The translations under genes and the position numbers were made by a program. DNA of 64,000 nt from Candidatus Opimibacter skivensis (lineage in GTDB: Bacteria; Bacteroidota; Bacteroidia; Chitinophagales; Saprospiraceae). The stretch spans positions 806,001 to 870,000 of the forward strand of contig JADKGY010000029.1 of the NCBI GenBank assembly GCA_016722045.1. The letters are read 5' to 3'. Positions 30,224 to 39,074 of the stretch are shown here, in pieces. Under the pieces are notes generated by a model that made no database searches, had not been told where the DNA came from, and saw nothing but the letters and a program-made list of their open reading frames with translations. Each line of letters opens with the position of its first letter. Within the stretch, counting starts at the first letter, position 1.

Positions 30224-31531
30224 CTATCTCAATTTTTCAAGTATAATCTGTCCGATGAAAATGCCTTGCCTGTTGCCTTCCTGGACACCATTCATATAGT
30301 GTATCCCTGCGTAGAAACGACTCAGGCTAACTTCCCACGCGGCCTCTTGAAAAGAAGGAAAACTTCGCACAGGTTGCTCGAAAAGAATTTCTGTTGAATC
30401 TGTAAAAGCATAGTTGTCACCATAGATACTGGTGAGAATGGTAGCAGCTGCTGCCGATATAGCGCTATGCCCACTTGTGTATTCCGGAAAAGGGGGTGTC
30501 TGAATCAATGGCTTCCAATTGATGTCAATATTCTCCTGTATATAAGTAATCGGACGGACAAGATTGGTCTTATACTTTTCATACCAACATGAAATGATAG
30601 CATCATACATAGCAATAGCTGAATACGTATATGACTTTGTAGTCTTGAACAAATCACTGTTTTCTTTCGTACTGATCTGGTTGATAATATTTAACCAGTG
30701 TCCGGGTGGCGCGATTTTATGTGTAATAGCTACAAGGTGCCCATGATATTCAGAAGTATTTGGGTTGTCATCCCAAAACATTGCGATCTCCTTTTTATGA
30801 TCATTCAGATCTTTTGACTGGAGGTAAACAGCATTTACCATTTTAAAGAATTCCGAGTTTTTTCCAGGATCGTACGACGGGGGAGGAGTCGATTTAAAGA
30901 TACTTGCACTGTCGATAAGCAACGGCCTTAATTCGGCCCAGTGGGGTTCAAGACCTGCCGCATAATCCGGCGGTGTCTCAACCCATTCTCCACGTTTTTT
31001 TGTGCTAGTCCAGCGGTCCATCGTCCGTGTCTCCACATACTTGTCCTTACTTATCCATGAAATCAAGTGATGTGCTATTTCATCAGAACATTTTTCAGAC
31101 GCTCCAATTACAGAGACATTTAAGCCTCCTTCTTTTGCAACTGTCAGGAAATGCTGAATCATTTCATCCATATAATGTTCAGAAAAAATAAGCTTTTTCG
31201 CAATCTTACAAAATGCCAGATTGGCGGTAAGTTCCGCATGAGCCCCATCAGTTTTAATTGAATCCAATGGTGTCAAACCGTTAAGTTTTCCCGCAATCGA
31301 GGGTAAGTTGTCTGGATAAAACTTTTGAATCGTAACGAAGTAGGCAATGTGTGGGTACACATATACCCTGGATGCGATTGGGGGTGGGTATCCATCTTCC
31401 ATCGCTATTTCAAGAAGCCTTCTATTCAATTGATGAAGATTAGCGACACCAAAAGGGTTGCTTTGTATCACTGAAGAATTTTTACAGCCATACATACCTA
31501 AAACTACCATCAAGAGAACTAATCTTCTCAT
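30224..31531 (-). CDS. Vanadium-dependent haloperoxidase-family (PAP2) lipoprotein
   Basis: 435 aa. Lipoprotein signal (VVLGMYGC, Cys16). The C-terminal half has the three vanadate/phosphate-binding motifs of the vanadium haloperoxidase/PAP2 superfamily: KxxxxxxRP at K319-R326-P327, a TSGH motif at 352-355 in place of the usual PSGH, and SRxxxxxH at S404-R405-H411. The 7- and 6-residue spacings match those of the family. It is therefore either a haloperoxidase that oxidises halides with hydrogen peroxide or an acid phosphatase-like relative; sequence alone does not decide. It lies directly upstream of the FG-GAP lipoprotein, and the pair sits between two long direct repeats. Confidence 0.85.
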   Translation of the reverse strand: MRRLVLLMVVLGMYGCKNSSVIQSNPFGVANLHQLNRRLLEIAMEDGYPPPIASRVYVYPHIAYFVTIQKFYPDNLPSIAGKLNGLTPLDSIKTDGAHAELTANLAFCKIAKKLIFSEHYMDEMIQHFLTVAKEGGLNVSVIGASEKCSDEIAHHLISWISKDKYVETRTMDRWTSTKKRGEWVETPPDYAAGLEPHWAELRPLLIDSASIFKSTPPPSYDPGKNSEFFKMVNAVYLQSKDLNDHKKEIAMFWDDNPNTSEYHGHLVAITHKIAPPGHWLNIINQISTKENSDLFKTTKSYTYSAIAMYDAIISCWYEKYKTNLVRPITYIQENIDINWKPLIQTPPFPEYTSGHSAISAAAATILTSIYGDNYAFTDSTEILFEQPVRSFPSFQEAAWEVSLSRFYAGIHYMNGVQEGNRQGIFIGQIILEKLR

Positions 31532-31826
31532 ATATCAAAGATAGAAATATACATCTTCATTGTCATTTACTAACTTAATTATTAATTCCGATAGTCAGTC
31601 ATCCGGGAATTGTAAAAACTCCTCCCGACAAATGTATAATCACAATTACCACCGGCTCCATCGGCATGAATCCCAAAAATTTCACGCTCACGAAATATAC
31701 AGGACTTTAGCAACTGTAAATACCAGCATCCCGCCTCGTTTAATTTTAGATCAGATATGTTTAATCCGAGCTTTTAATCCAGAAAATGATTTTCTCAACA
31801 AGCTAAACGGGTGCTCAATAAAAAGA

Positions 31827-31863
31827 GAATGGCCCCTATCATGTCAAATGATAGAGGCCATTC
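31827..31863 (-). terminator. Terminator of giant paralogue copy 3
   Basis: Same 16-bp hairpin with one mismatch as after copy 2, followed on the minus strand by TCTTTTTATT; it lies about 50 bp past the stop codon. Confidence 0.85.
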
Positions 31864-31911
31864 CTTAAACCGATCTATATCTCTATAAACCCGTCGCTGT
31901 TTTTCAGCTTC

Positions 31912-34900
31912 TTATTCGATGATCACCATCTTCTTCGTTGCTGTATACTCGTTAGCGTCGAGTCTGTAGTATAGTACTCCTACTGATGGGATCGATTTGC
32001 TGCTTACGGATATTGTGTTATATCCTTTCACAGATTCCTGATCCTTCACGAATAGTACTTTTCCTGTTACATCAAATAGTGTCAGCGTTACCTTGCCTGA
32101 TGTTGGCATATCATAACCAATCACTGTGTTGCCTTTGAATGGATTTGGTTCGTTCTGATACAGCGCGAACTCTGCTCCATGCTCTGCTCCACGGAAGGTC
32201 AATTTCAGACCCTTGATGTCATCCTGGGTATTGTAAGCCTCTGCTTGTGTTTCTTTCGAATTCAACGCAATCATTGTGCTTAATTTACCCGGAGCTGTTG
32301 CCTGGAATTTAAGTGTGAACAATACATCAGATGCCTTAGCGCTTACGCCGCCTGCCTTATTCCAGCTGGCTGTCAACGTACTTCCAAATACACCCATGTT
32401 GTCATCACTCATGTTGATGATTCCTGACTCTACTCCTCTGAACTCAAGTCCTTGTGTCTGAAGGGTAAACTGGTAGCCTTCGATAGCTGCAAAATCATTT
32501 GAGCTGATCGCTACATCTACCATTTCTCCTGTAGTCACTACTCTGTCATTGGCTACAAAACTTACTACTCCCTTATCACTACGTGGCAATACTTGTTTTG
32601 CATTTGCCTGTACTGAGTTGTTTACATCTCCGATCTTGATCGCTACAAAATCCTTGTCATATTGATTTGAATTCATGTTCACTACGTCTATCACCTCATC
32701 AAATGGCCATGGATGTGTTGCATCTGCAAACTGGTATGATTTATCCACAAATCTCCAGCTCTTGTTGGCAGGAAGTTCTGTGTAGATACCAAGGATCAGC
32801 TTACGTAATTCTACTAGGTCGATTGCACTTACACTCTGGCTATTGTTTGCATCTGCTGCGATCAGGTCATATGGACTTGTCAGTGGCTCGATACCTAACA
32901 AATGTTTCTGTATACGTACAAGGTCTAGTGTTGATACTCCATTTCTGTGTGCATCATTGCGATCTGCATTCAATGTGTAGTTATCTGGTATTATGATATT
33001 GCTGAAGTTGTATTTACCATTTTCTACAGTTACGTAGGTTGGGAATACGTGTCCAGGGCTTGTCAATGTTACCGATACCTTCTCTACAGCCTGTACATCT
33101 TCTGTCAGGATCTCTCCTGCCAGTATGCTACCTGATGTATCAGGACAAACGTGTGCATTGTCCGTGATCACGATCGTCGTCGTGCAGAAGTCTTTGTTCC
33201 GCTCACTCCAGCTGATCTGTCCGTTACAATTATCATCCGTTCCTCCGTCTGCTACCCAGATATTCACCGCAAGTTCTACTCCGAATGCAGGTACATTATC
33301 ACATGTGTATGTAAAGCTTGGTGTATAGCTTGTTCCACTGAAACTGTATAACAAGTCTTCCTCTGCTGTACAATCATCAAAGCTTGATGCATTGAAATCT
33401 TTTGCCCAGATTGTTACCTGGCCGCCGATCGGCATCACTACTGTGCTCAATCCGTTGATACATACCGGTGATGGCTGTTTGCAATCTTCCAGTCTGATCA
33501 GATACTCACAATGGCTCCAGTTACCGCAACCATCCTCTGCACTCCACAATAACTTGTGATAGTCTCCGCAGAATGGACTGTTGTATGGTAAGCCATTATC
33601 CCGTATCGATTTGATCGAATTCGTCCTTGTATCAAAACAAAGATTTGCATTGTGACTTGAATCTGTCGCTACGGATGTCAATGGTTTTACATAGATGAAC
33701 TCATCTCCATTGAATGGATACAGTTTCACATCATAGTTCACGATGTCGCTACATGTTTCGTGTACTGTCTGGCACAGGTTCAAATGAACACTGCAGCTTG
33801 ATGATAATGGATTGTTATGACCTAAGAAAGCCTGGTTGTTCGCCGGCAGTGATACGCCATCATCAGCTACGCATAGTGTCACTGGTCCGGTTGGGCAATT
33901 CAGGAACTCTGGTCCTTCGTTGTCGTGTACCTTGATCACCTGTACATAATGCCACAAACCTTCTCCTGTCAATGAATTATACTGGCACCAGTCTATCACT
34001 GACCAATGACGCAGAATCTTGAAGCATGCTCCGTCTACAAACTCAAATCGCTGATCTTCATACGCTACTCCAATTAAACTGCATGCATCATCGTATACGA
34101 TTGGTTCTCCTGTATCGCCGAGGTCATCAGGACATGATGTCAACAATACATCACATGGCCATACCACATCATCATTGTTATATAAACCACATGTTATGTC
34201 TGTGATAAAGAATGGATCGAAATCTACTACCCAGATTCTCTGTGTACATGTACCTGGTGCGATTCCCTGATTTCCATCACTTGCACTGAATCTACGCTCT
34301 ACCAGTTTCACTGCTCCTGCAGGTGCTCCCGGAGGTAATGCATCTCCACTGCAATCATTCACCACTCTTACTCTTACCTGTAGGTTCACTTCACAGTTGT
34401 CATCTGCCCATCCGTCTATCCCCCAGAAATGTGGGTGACTTACGTGTGGATTTCCCGGATCATTGATGATGATATCCTGACGTACACTTTCGTCATCATT
34501 GTACTGGAATGCATCATACATGTTTCCGAATACAGGGCTTAATGGATCTTCATCCAGATTTCCGTTATTGTTTCCGTCTGCATCTACAAATGTGCCTTCC
34601 TGTACATTGAACCAGAAATCGCAGCTCACTGTGATATCAGGTGGGCACTGTACGAATGGGGATATCTTATCCTGTACGATTGCTTCTACCATGCAGAAGT
34701 TTCTGTTTCCGGCTGCATCCGTTACTTCAAGTTCAACCATGATCGGGCCTGCTCCTACGTCGCAGCATGCAAATGGTACGCATGGACGTGATACTGTTCC
34801 CTTGTCACGACTGTTTACAGGTGGTATACCACCTGGTATATCATCTACACAGGCTCCGTCTGTTGTCCAGTCGAAATCAATGCAGCTTTCCATTCTGCGT

Positions 34901-37857
34901 GCTCTGAATGTTACAGGGCCGCATGCATCATATGAACCGTCATCAAATACCTTGGCAGGCACAAGTGTGATTCCAAATGGTCCGTCGTTCGTAAGTGATA
35001 CTACTGTATGTTCATCACAAAGAGCTACAGGTACAACATCATCTACCACCGTGATGGTAAAGCTGCATGAGCTATGATTGCCACACTCATCCGTTGCTGT
35101 CCAGGTTACTGTGACAGTACCAACTGGTACTTGATTTAATACGTAGTTGTTTCCAAAGTTTACGATATGGCCACCTGTTGCTGTTAAGGCTAGTGTCCAT
35201 GCTGATCCGCATGCATCTGTTACCGTTGGTTTTGGTACGCTCACATTCGCATAGCAATACCAGAAATCTGTTCCTACTGTAAGATCTGATGGGCATGAAA
35301 TAATCGGTGCCTCATCATCAGCCAGTTTGATCACCTGTACACACTCCAGTGTTGTCTGTGTACACCAGTCAAGTATTGTCCATGTACGTACGATCTTAAC
35401 CCCGTTTCCGCAATCATTTAATGTATGATCCCAGAAGCCTACGAAGATGTTACATACATTGTTATCATCTGTTATCGGTGTACCATTTACGGAAGGCCAG
35501 CCTGTATTTGATGGATCTGTTGATTCTCCACAATGACCTACATAAGCCGCTGGACAATCTACACTATCAAGTACCAATGGAAGAACTGTAATAACCTGAT
35601 CACAAGCCGCTGTGTTTCCACTTTGGTCTGTGGCAACCCAATGACGTGTTATTAATAACCCTTCACATGGATCTCCTGATTCTGTATCTGTATACGTTAA
35701 ATCAACATCACCGCAATTGTCTGCTGGATCAAGCTGTGGTAAGTTAACATTGATAAATACACCCACTTCACGGATGTGTCCATCATCACCTGCTGCGTTA
35801 TCTGATATTTTCACTTTCCATACACCACTTGCGTCAAGCGCATTAAAGTTGAATAATAATGGAGTAGCAACACCTGCAACCATAGGTTGCATTCTGAAAC
35901 CAGGTGCACCATTGAGTTGATTACATAATGTAACCGCGAAACCCGCATCGTCCAATATAGCGTTGATAGGCCAATCTTGTCCTACACATCCTCCAATCGT
36001 AAAGATTGATTTTGTAAGTCCTGATGGTGAGGTTAACTCAACATTCAAGTCGGGTAACCAAGTGTGGTCGTCTATTTTGATTCGTACATCCACATCAAGT
36101 ACAGGAGTTCCTGTAGGCAGATAACTAAAATCAAAATTGTATGTGAATGAATTTGTTTCTACTAAATCATTTAATCCTGTATACAGGATATTCTGATACC
36201 CTATGAGTTCTGGAGCAGGTACTGTTGGAAGAGCTTCTCCGCACAGTACTGTTATATTACGACACTCAATTGTAGGTGGCAGTTTGTCCTCTACACTGAT
36301 TGTTCCCCAACAGCTGTTGCCTGTCTCTGGATCAAAAACCGTAACCGTCAATGTCTGGCCAACAGCTGAACTGTTGATCGTTACTCCACCCTGGCCTGAG
36401 CCAAAACCCTGAATGCTGACCAGGTAGTCATCATAACATCCATACACATCTCCTTCAAGGATCATGCTGGTTGAAACGAATGCCTCACATTCATCATTCA
36501 CAGATACCTGTACATTATCATTACAAGCAAGAGTTGTCGATGGACTTGGAAACTCGTTAACAGTGATATTGAAACAACATGAAGTTGTTACAGGTGCTCC
36601 TGCAGCATTATTAGCAGTTACAGAATAACAATTCTGTGTTGTACCAATAGGGAATGCAGATCCACTTGGCAATCCTGAAGTAAGAACAGGTAAAGCCGGG
36701 AGTATTGATGAAACAACAAAATTCGAAATATTGACTGTACATGGGCCAAAACCACCATCAAGTGTGAAAGCAGAAAGAGCCAAACGTCCATTAGCTGGCA
36801 CTGATACCATAACAGTACCATTTTGGTTTGTTGCACCATTGATATTCGTAATTCTTGTCCAAAGACCTTCTTGATTTCCAAAATTTGTATTTGCAAAATT
36901 CTGGGCATTGGTACCAAGCAACATCTCGAAGCGATCAAAAAACGGACCATCATTAGTTGTATATGTCCAGTTAAATGACACATTCTGAGAAGCACCGGTA
37001 TTATTTGTCCATTCAACACCATTGAAGAAAAAGATGTTTGGCCCTGGAGAAAATCCAAAGTCTGCATCTTTCAACTGCAACGTAGTATTGGTAGGGCTAT
37101 TAAATGTAATAGCATATGCATTTGTGAATGGTGTCGGTGGATTTGTGAAAATACCCGCATCATACTGGTAGTAGTTAATAGCTGAAGGAGCATATGCACC
37201 TTGAAAGCCGGTGACTGAACCGCCAATTAAACAATTTCCGGTAGTTGGTACAGTATAGCTAAGTATAGCTGAACAAGCACCAGGATCAAGTGTAACTGTT
37301 AAGTTGGCCGGACAAACTAAAGCACATGGCACAAATGGTACTGCCTGAGCTAATGTGAGCATGTCAACATCAGTTCCACCGGATTCACCTTTACTGTTCA
37401 GTGTTACCACCATAGGTCCGGTAAAGTTGGCTGGAACGGCAATATCGACTGTCAGATTTTGAGCACCAGCTTGCCAGAAACCGCAAAAGGAGTTACCCAT
37501 TGCGCCCAGGCCACAAACAGCACCTGTTGCTGTACACCAGGATACTGATGGTGAACAAATGAGTCTTACACCTACCTGAGTAGCACAGCCACCAGTTCCA
37601 TTTGGAGCTGCAGAATTGACAGTAACGCCTGCTGGAAAGGTAAGAGTGAGCCGGTCAACCCACTCACTGCCGACACCTGTGACGGTGAAAGCAAGGGCAT
37701 TATTTTGCCCAGGAGTATACATAGTACTTCCTGCATTTGCAAACGTTAGGGCAATTACTGCCTTAGCATTTGTTGCGAACCCAAGGCTGAGTACACAAGC
37801 AAACAGGAGACTCCCGACCAGCTTATTTGATAAAATAGTAAAATTTTTCTTTTTCAT
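31912..37857 (-). CDS. Giant secreted HYR/P-domain/dockerin-like protein, copy 3 (intact), T9SS type A
   Basis: 1981 aa from the ATG at 37857 (MKKKNFTILSNKLV), chosen over an in-frame ATG at 37917 because of the AATCTC-ATG context and the signal peptide that follows (cleavage near TNAKA). Order: variable N-terminal domain (~30-180, MYTPGQNNALAF), HYR-like unit (LVCPANLTVTLDPGACSA), GNSCWGTISVEDKLPP unit, P-like domain (DDHTWLPDLNVELTSPSG), several HYR units, dockerin-like pair near 1632-1692 (second loop DANNSQSVSAID), cohesin-like domain near 1760-1872, type A sorting domain near 1899-1981 (NEPNPFKGNTVIGYDMP). It is the reference for showing that copies 1 and 2 are frameshifted. Very probably T9SS-exported and surface-attached; the ligand is unknown. 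Preceded by its small secreted partner gene. Confidence 0.9.
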   Translation of the reverse strand: MKKKNFTILSNKLVGSLLFACVLSLGFATNAKAVIALTFANAGSTMYTPGQNNALAFTVTGVGSEWVDRLTLTFPAGVTVNSAAPNGTGGCATQVGVRLICSPSVSWCTATGAVCGLGAMGNSFCGFWQAGAQNLTVDIAVPANFTGPMVVTLNSKGESGGTDVDMLTLAQAVPFVPCALVCPANLTVTLDPGACSAILSYTVPTTGNCLIGGSVTGFQGAYAPSAINYYQYDAGIFTNPPTPFTNAYAITFNSPTNTTLQLKDADFGFSPGPNIFFFNGVEWTNNTGASQNVSFNWTYTTNDGPFFDRFEMLLGTNAQNFANTNFGNQEGLWTRITNINGATNQNGTVMVSVPANGRLALSAFTLDGGFGPCTVNISNFVVSSILPALPVLTSGLPSGSAFPIGTTQNCYSVTANNAAGAPVTTSCCFNITVNEFPSPSTTLACNDNVQVSVNDECEAFVSTSMILEGDVYGCYDDYLVSIQGFGSGQGGVTINSSAVGQTLTVTVFDPETGNSCWGTISVEDKLPPTIECRNITVLCGEALPTVPAPELIGYQNILYTGLNDLVETNSFTYNFDFSYLPTGTPVLDVDVRIKIDDHTWLPDLNVELTSPSGLTKSIFTIGGCVGQDWPINAILDDAGFAVTLCNQLNGAPGFRMQPMVAGVATPLLFNFNALDASGVWKVKISDNAAGDDGHIREVGVFINVNLPQLDPADNCGDVDLTYTDTESGDPCEGLLITRHWVATDQSGNTAACDQVITVLPLVLDSVDCPAAYVGHCGESTDPSNTGWPSVNGTPITDDNNVCNIFVGFWDHTLNDCGNGVKIVRTWTILDWCTQTTLECVQVIKLADDEAPIISCPSDLTVGTDFWYCYANVSVPKPTVTDACGSAWTLALTATGGHIVNFGNNYVLNQVPVGTVTVTWTATDECGNHSSCSFTITVVDDVVPVALCDEHTVVSLTNDGPFGITLVPAKVFDDGSYDACGPVTFRARRMESCIDFDWTTDGACVDDIPGGIPPVNSRDKGTVSRPCVPFACCDVGAGPIMVELEVTDAAGNRNFCMVEAIVQDKISPFVQCPPDITVSCDFWFNVQEGTFVDADGNNNGNLDEDPLSPVFGNMYDAFQYNDDESVRQDIIINDPGNPHVSHPHFWGIDGWADDNCEVNLQVRVRVVNDCSGDALPPGAPAGAVKLVERRFSASDGNQGIAPGTCTQRIWVVDFDPFFITDITCGLYNNDDVVWPCDVLLTSCPDDLGDTGEPIVYDDACSLIGVAYEDQRFEFVDGACFKILRHWSVIDWCQYNSLTGEGLWHYVQVIKVHDNEGPEFLNCPTGPVTLCVADDGVSLPANNQAFLGHNNPLSSSCSVHLNLCQTVHETCSDIVNYDVKLYPFNGDEFIYVKPLTSVATDSSHNANLCFDTRTNSIKSIRDNGLPYNSPFCGDYHKLLWSAEDGCGNWSHCEYLIRLEDCKQPSPVCINGLSTVVMPIGGQVTIWAKDFNASSFDDCTAEEDLLYSFSGTSYTPSFTYTCDNVPAFGVELAVNIWVADGGTDDNCNGQISWSERNKDFCTTTIVITDNAHVCPDTSGSILAGEILTEDVQAVEKVSVTLTSPGHVFPTYVTVENGKYNFSNIIIPDNYTLNADRNDAHRNGVSTLDLVRIQKHLLGIEPLTSPYDLIAADANNSQSVSAIDLVELRKLILGIYTELPANKSWRFVDKSYQFADATHPWPFDEVIDVVNMNSNQYDKDFVAIKIGDVNNSVQANAKQVLPRSDKGVVSFVANDRVVTTGEMVDVAISSNDFAAIEGYQFTLQTQGLEFRGVESGIINMSDDNMGVFGSTLTASWNKAGGVSAKASDVLFTLKFQATAPGKLSTMIALNSKETQAEAYNTQDDIKGLKLTFRGAEHGAEFALYQNEPNPFKGNTVIGYDMPTSGKVTLTLFDVTGKVLFVKDQESVKGYNTISVSSKSIPSVGVLYYRLDANEYTATKKMVIIE

Positions 37858-37916
37858 GAGATTACCATTAAGGATTTTATTCAAGATTGGTTTCTTTTGA
37901 TATGTCTTTGTATTCA

Positions 37917-38354
37917 TTAGTTCGTAATTAATGCCATTAGATTCGAACGAGAGGTATTAATCGTTGTAATCCTTGATTGAGGCTGACCCTGTGTATTTAC
38001 GATAGCATCGAGATCTATTACTCCCTGAGCAACTTCTCCGGCAGTTTTAGCTTTTTCAATGAACAATGAGTAATAAGCCAATTCGAAAGTCTTTAATTGC
38101 GAATTGCTTGTCTGAGCAGGAGTCATTGAGCCAGTTGTGGATTGTCCACTTCCATTGGAATTCTTAGCCACTACTGCTTTTACACCACCCTCTGACCGAA
38201 TAAGGTCCATGGCATTCGTTACAGCAGTAACGGCCTCATTAAGAGGCTTGTAATTCTGAGCTTGTGTCCTTGTAAGACCTATGCTCAGAAGCACAAGCAT
38301 TACAGGGAGCACTTTTACCCAGAAGGATGATAATGGAGAAAATGTACTTTTCAT
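37917..38354 (-). CDS. Small secreted helical protein preceding giant copy 3
   Basis: 145 aa, with a signal peptide (VLPVMLVLLSIGLTRTQAQ) and a helical body. Differs from the copy 2 partner at only a handful of positions (for example KAVVAKNSNGSG against KAVVAKSSNGSG). Start context AATCTC-ATG-AAAAGT. The stop lies 60 bp before the preferred start of the giant gene, so the two are presumably one transcription unit. Function unknown. Confidence 0.82.
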   Translation of the reverse strand: MKSTFSPLSSFWVKVLPVMLVLLSIGLTRTQAQNYKPLNEAVTAVTNAMDLIRSEGGVKAVVAKNSNGSGQSTTGSMTPAQTSNSQLKTFELAYYSLFIEKAKTAGEVAQGVIDLDAIVNTQGQPQSRITTINTSRSNLMALITN

Positions 38355-38359
38355 GAGAT

Positions 38360-39074
38360 TAAGATTTGGTTTATTAATTTTTAATCAGGTACTGAAATAG
38401 ATATGTGAAAGAAATTCAAAACTTTTTTTGAATTCTCTTTTTCTTTTGATTACAAATCGTAATCCCAAACTTGGCTGGATAGAGTAAATAAATCAAGGTA
38501 CTTGCCGGAGGATTGGGGAAAGGCAACTACCAATAGGTTCTAACAGGTCAGTAAGAGACTATAATTCGTCTTAATATCAATACATACTATGCCAAAAACG
38601 TGCCAAAAAAAAATTCGACGCAGTATATTGGCCAAAGATACATGTAGCCATTCCTTGATATATACCACTAACAGGGTAATTATTAAATTACAAAACCTGA
38701 TAATGCTTATTAACAGTTATATCATATTTTTACAGATTACTAATTATAGTAATTTGTTAAAGTCATTGAATTCTTATTTCATCCTCCCAATTATTGAAAA
38801 CAAGTTTTGTCCCCGTTGGGTGAGGTTCCAGATATAATTCTAAATCTGTAATAGGAACGTCATTTAAGAGCAGATTTCACCGATCCCAAGACAGAAGATT
38901 GCCTTAAAAGAGTAGATAAGAATGATGGCTGCACGATCAAATCTTTCGAATTGCAGCGGCCTAAAGCGGTGAAAATTTTAGAATTTTTCGGAATCAATCT
39001 TAGATTCAGATAGTATACTCATGTTGATTATGTCAACTTCAAAAGATAATACTATAGTAGTTTGGTAAAAAGGA
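38360..39074. other. Intergenic region without a supported gene
   Basis: About 715 bp, A/T rich. An 82-codon plus-strand frame (38589-38837) has no recognisable features. Around 38865-38990 the minus strand reads a short fragment (FERFDRAAIILIYSFKAIF) that could be a relic of a transposase end, but it is too short to call. No tRNA or terminator is seen. Confidence 0.4.

Larger units (their letters stand above)
31807..38359. repeat. Direct repeat, right copy (~6.55 kb cassette: giant copy 3 plus small gene)
   Basis: Partner of 19531-26087 in the same orientation. Near-identity begins at ACGGGTGCTC and ends at ATGAGAT at the start of the small gene, with divergent patches at about 35815-35960 and 37340-37815. 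Recombination between the two copies would remove the intervening lipoprotein pair and one cassette. Confidence 0.85.

Noticed and set aside
35815..37815. Diversity-generating retroelement acting on the variable patches
   Set aside because: No reverse transcriptase, template repeat or adenine-specific substitution pattern is seen in the window.
38865..38990. Transposase relic on the minus strand (FERFDRAAIIL fragment)
   Set aside because: Only ~36 codons are open, with no inverted repeats or other transposase parts nearby; could be chance.
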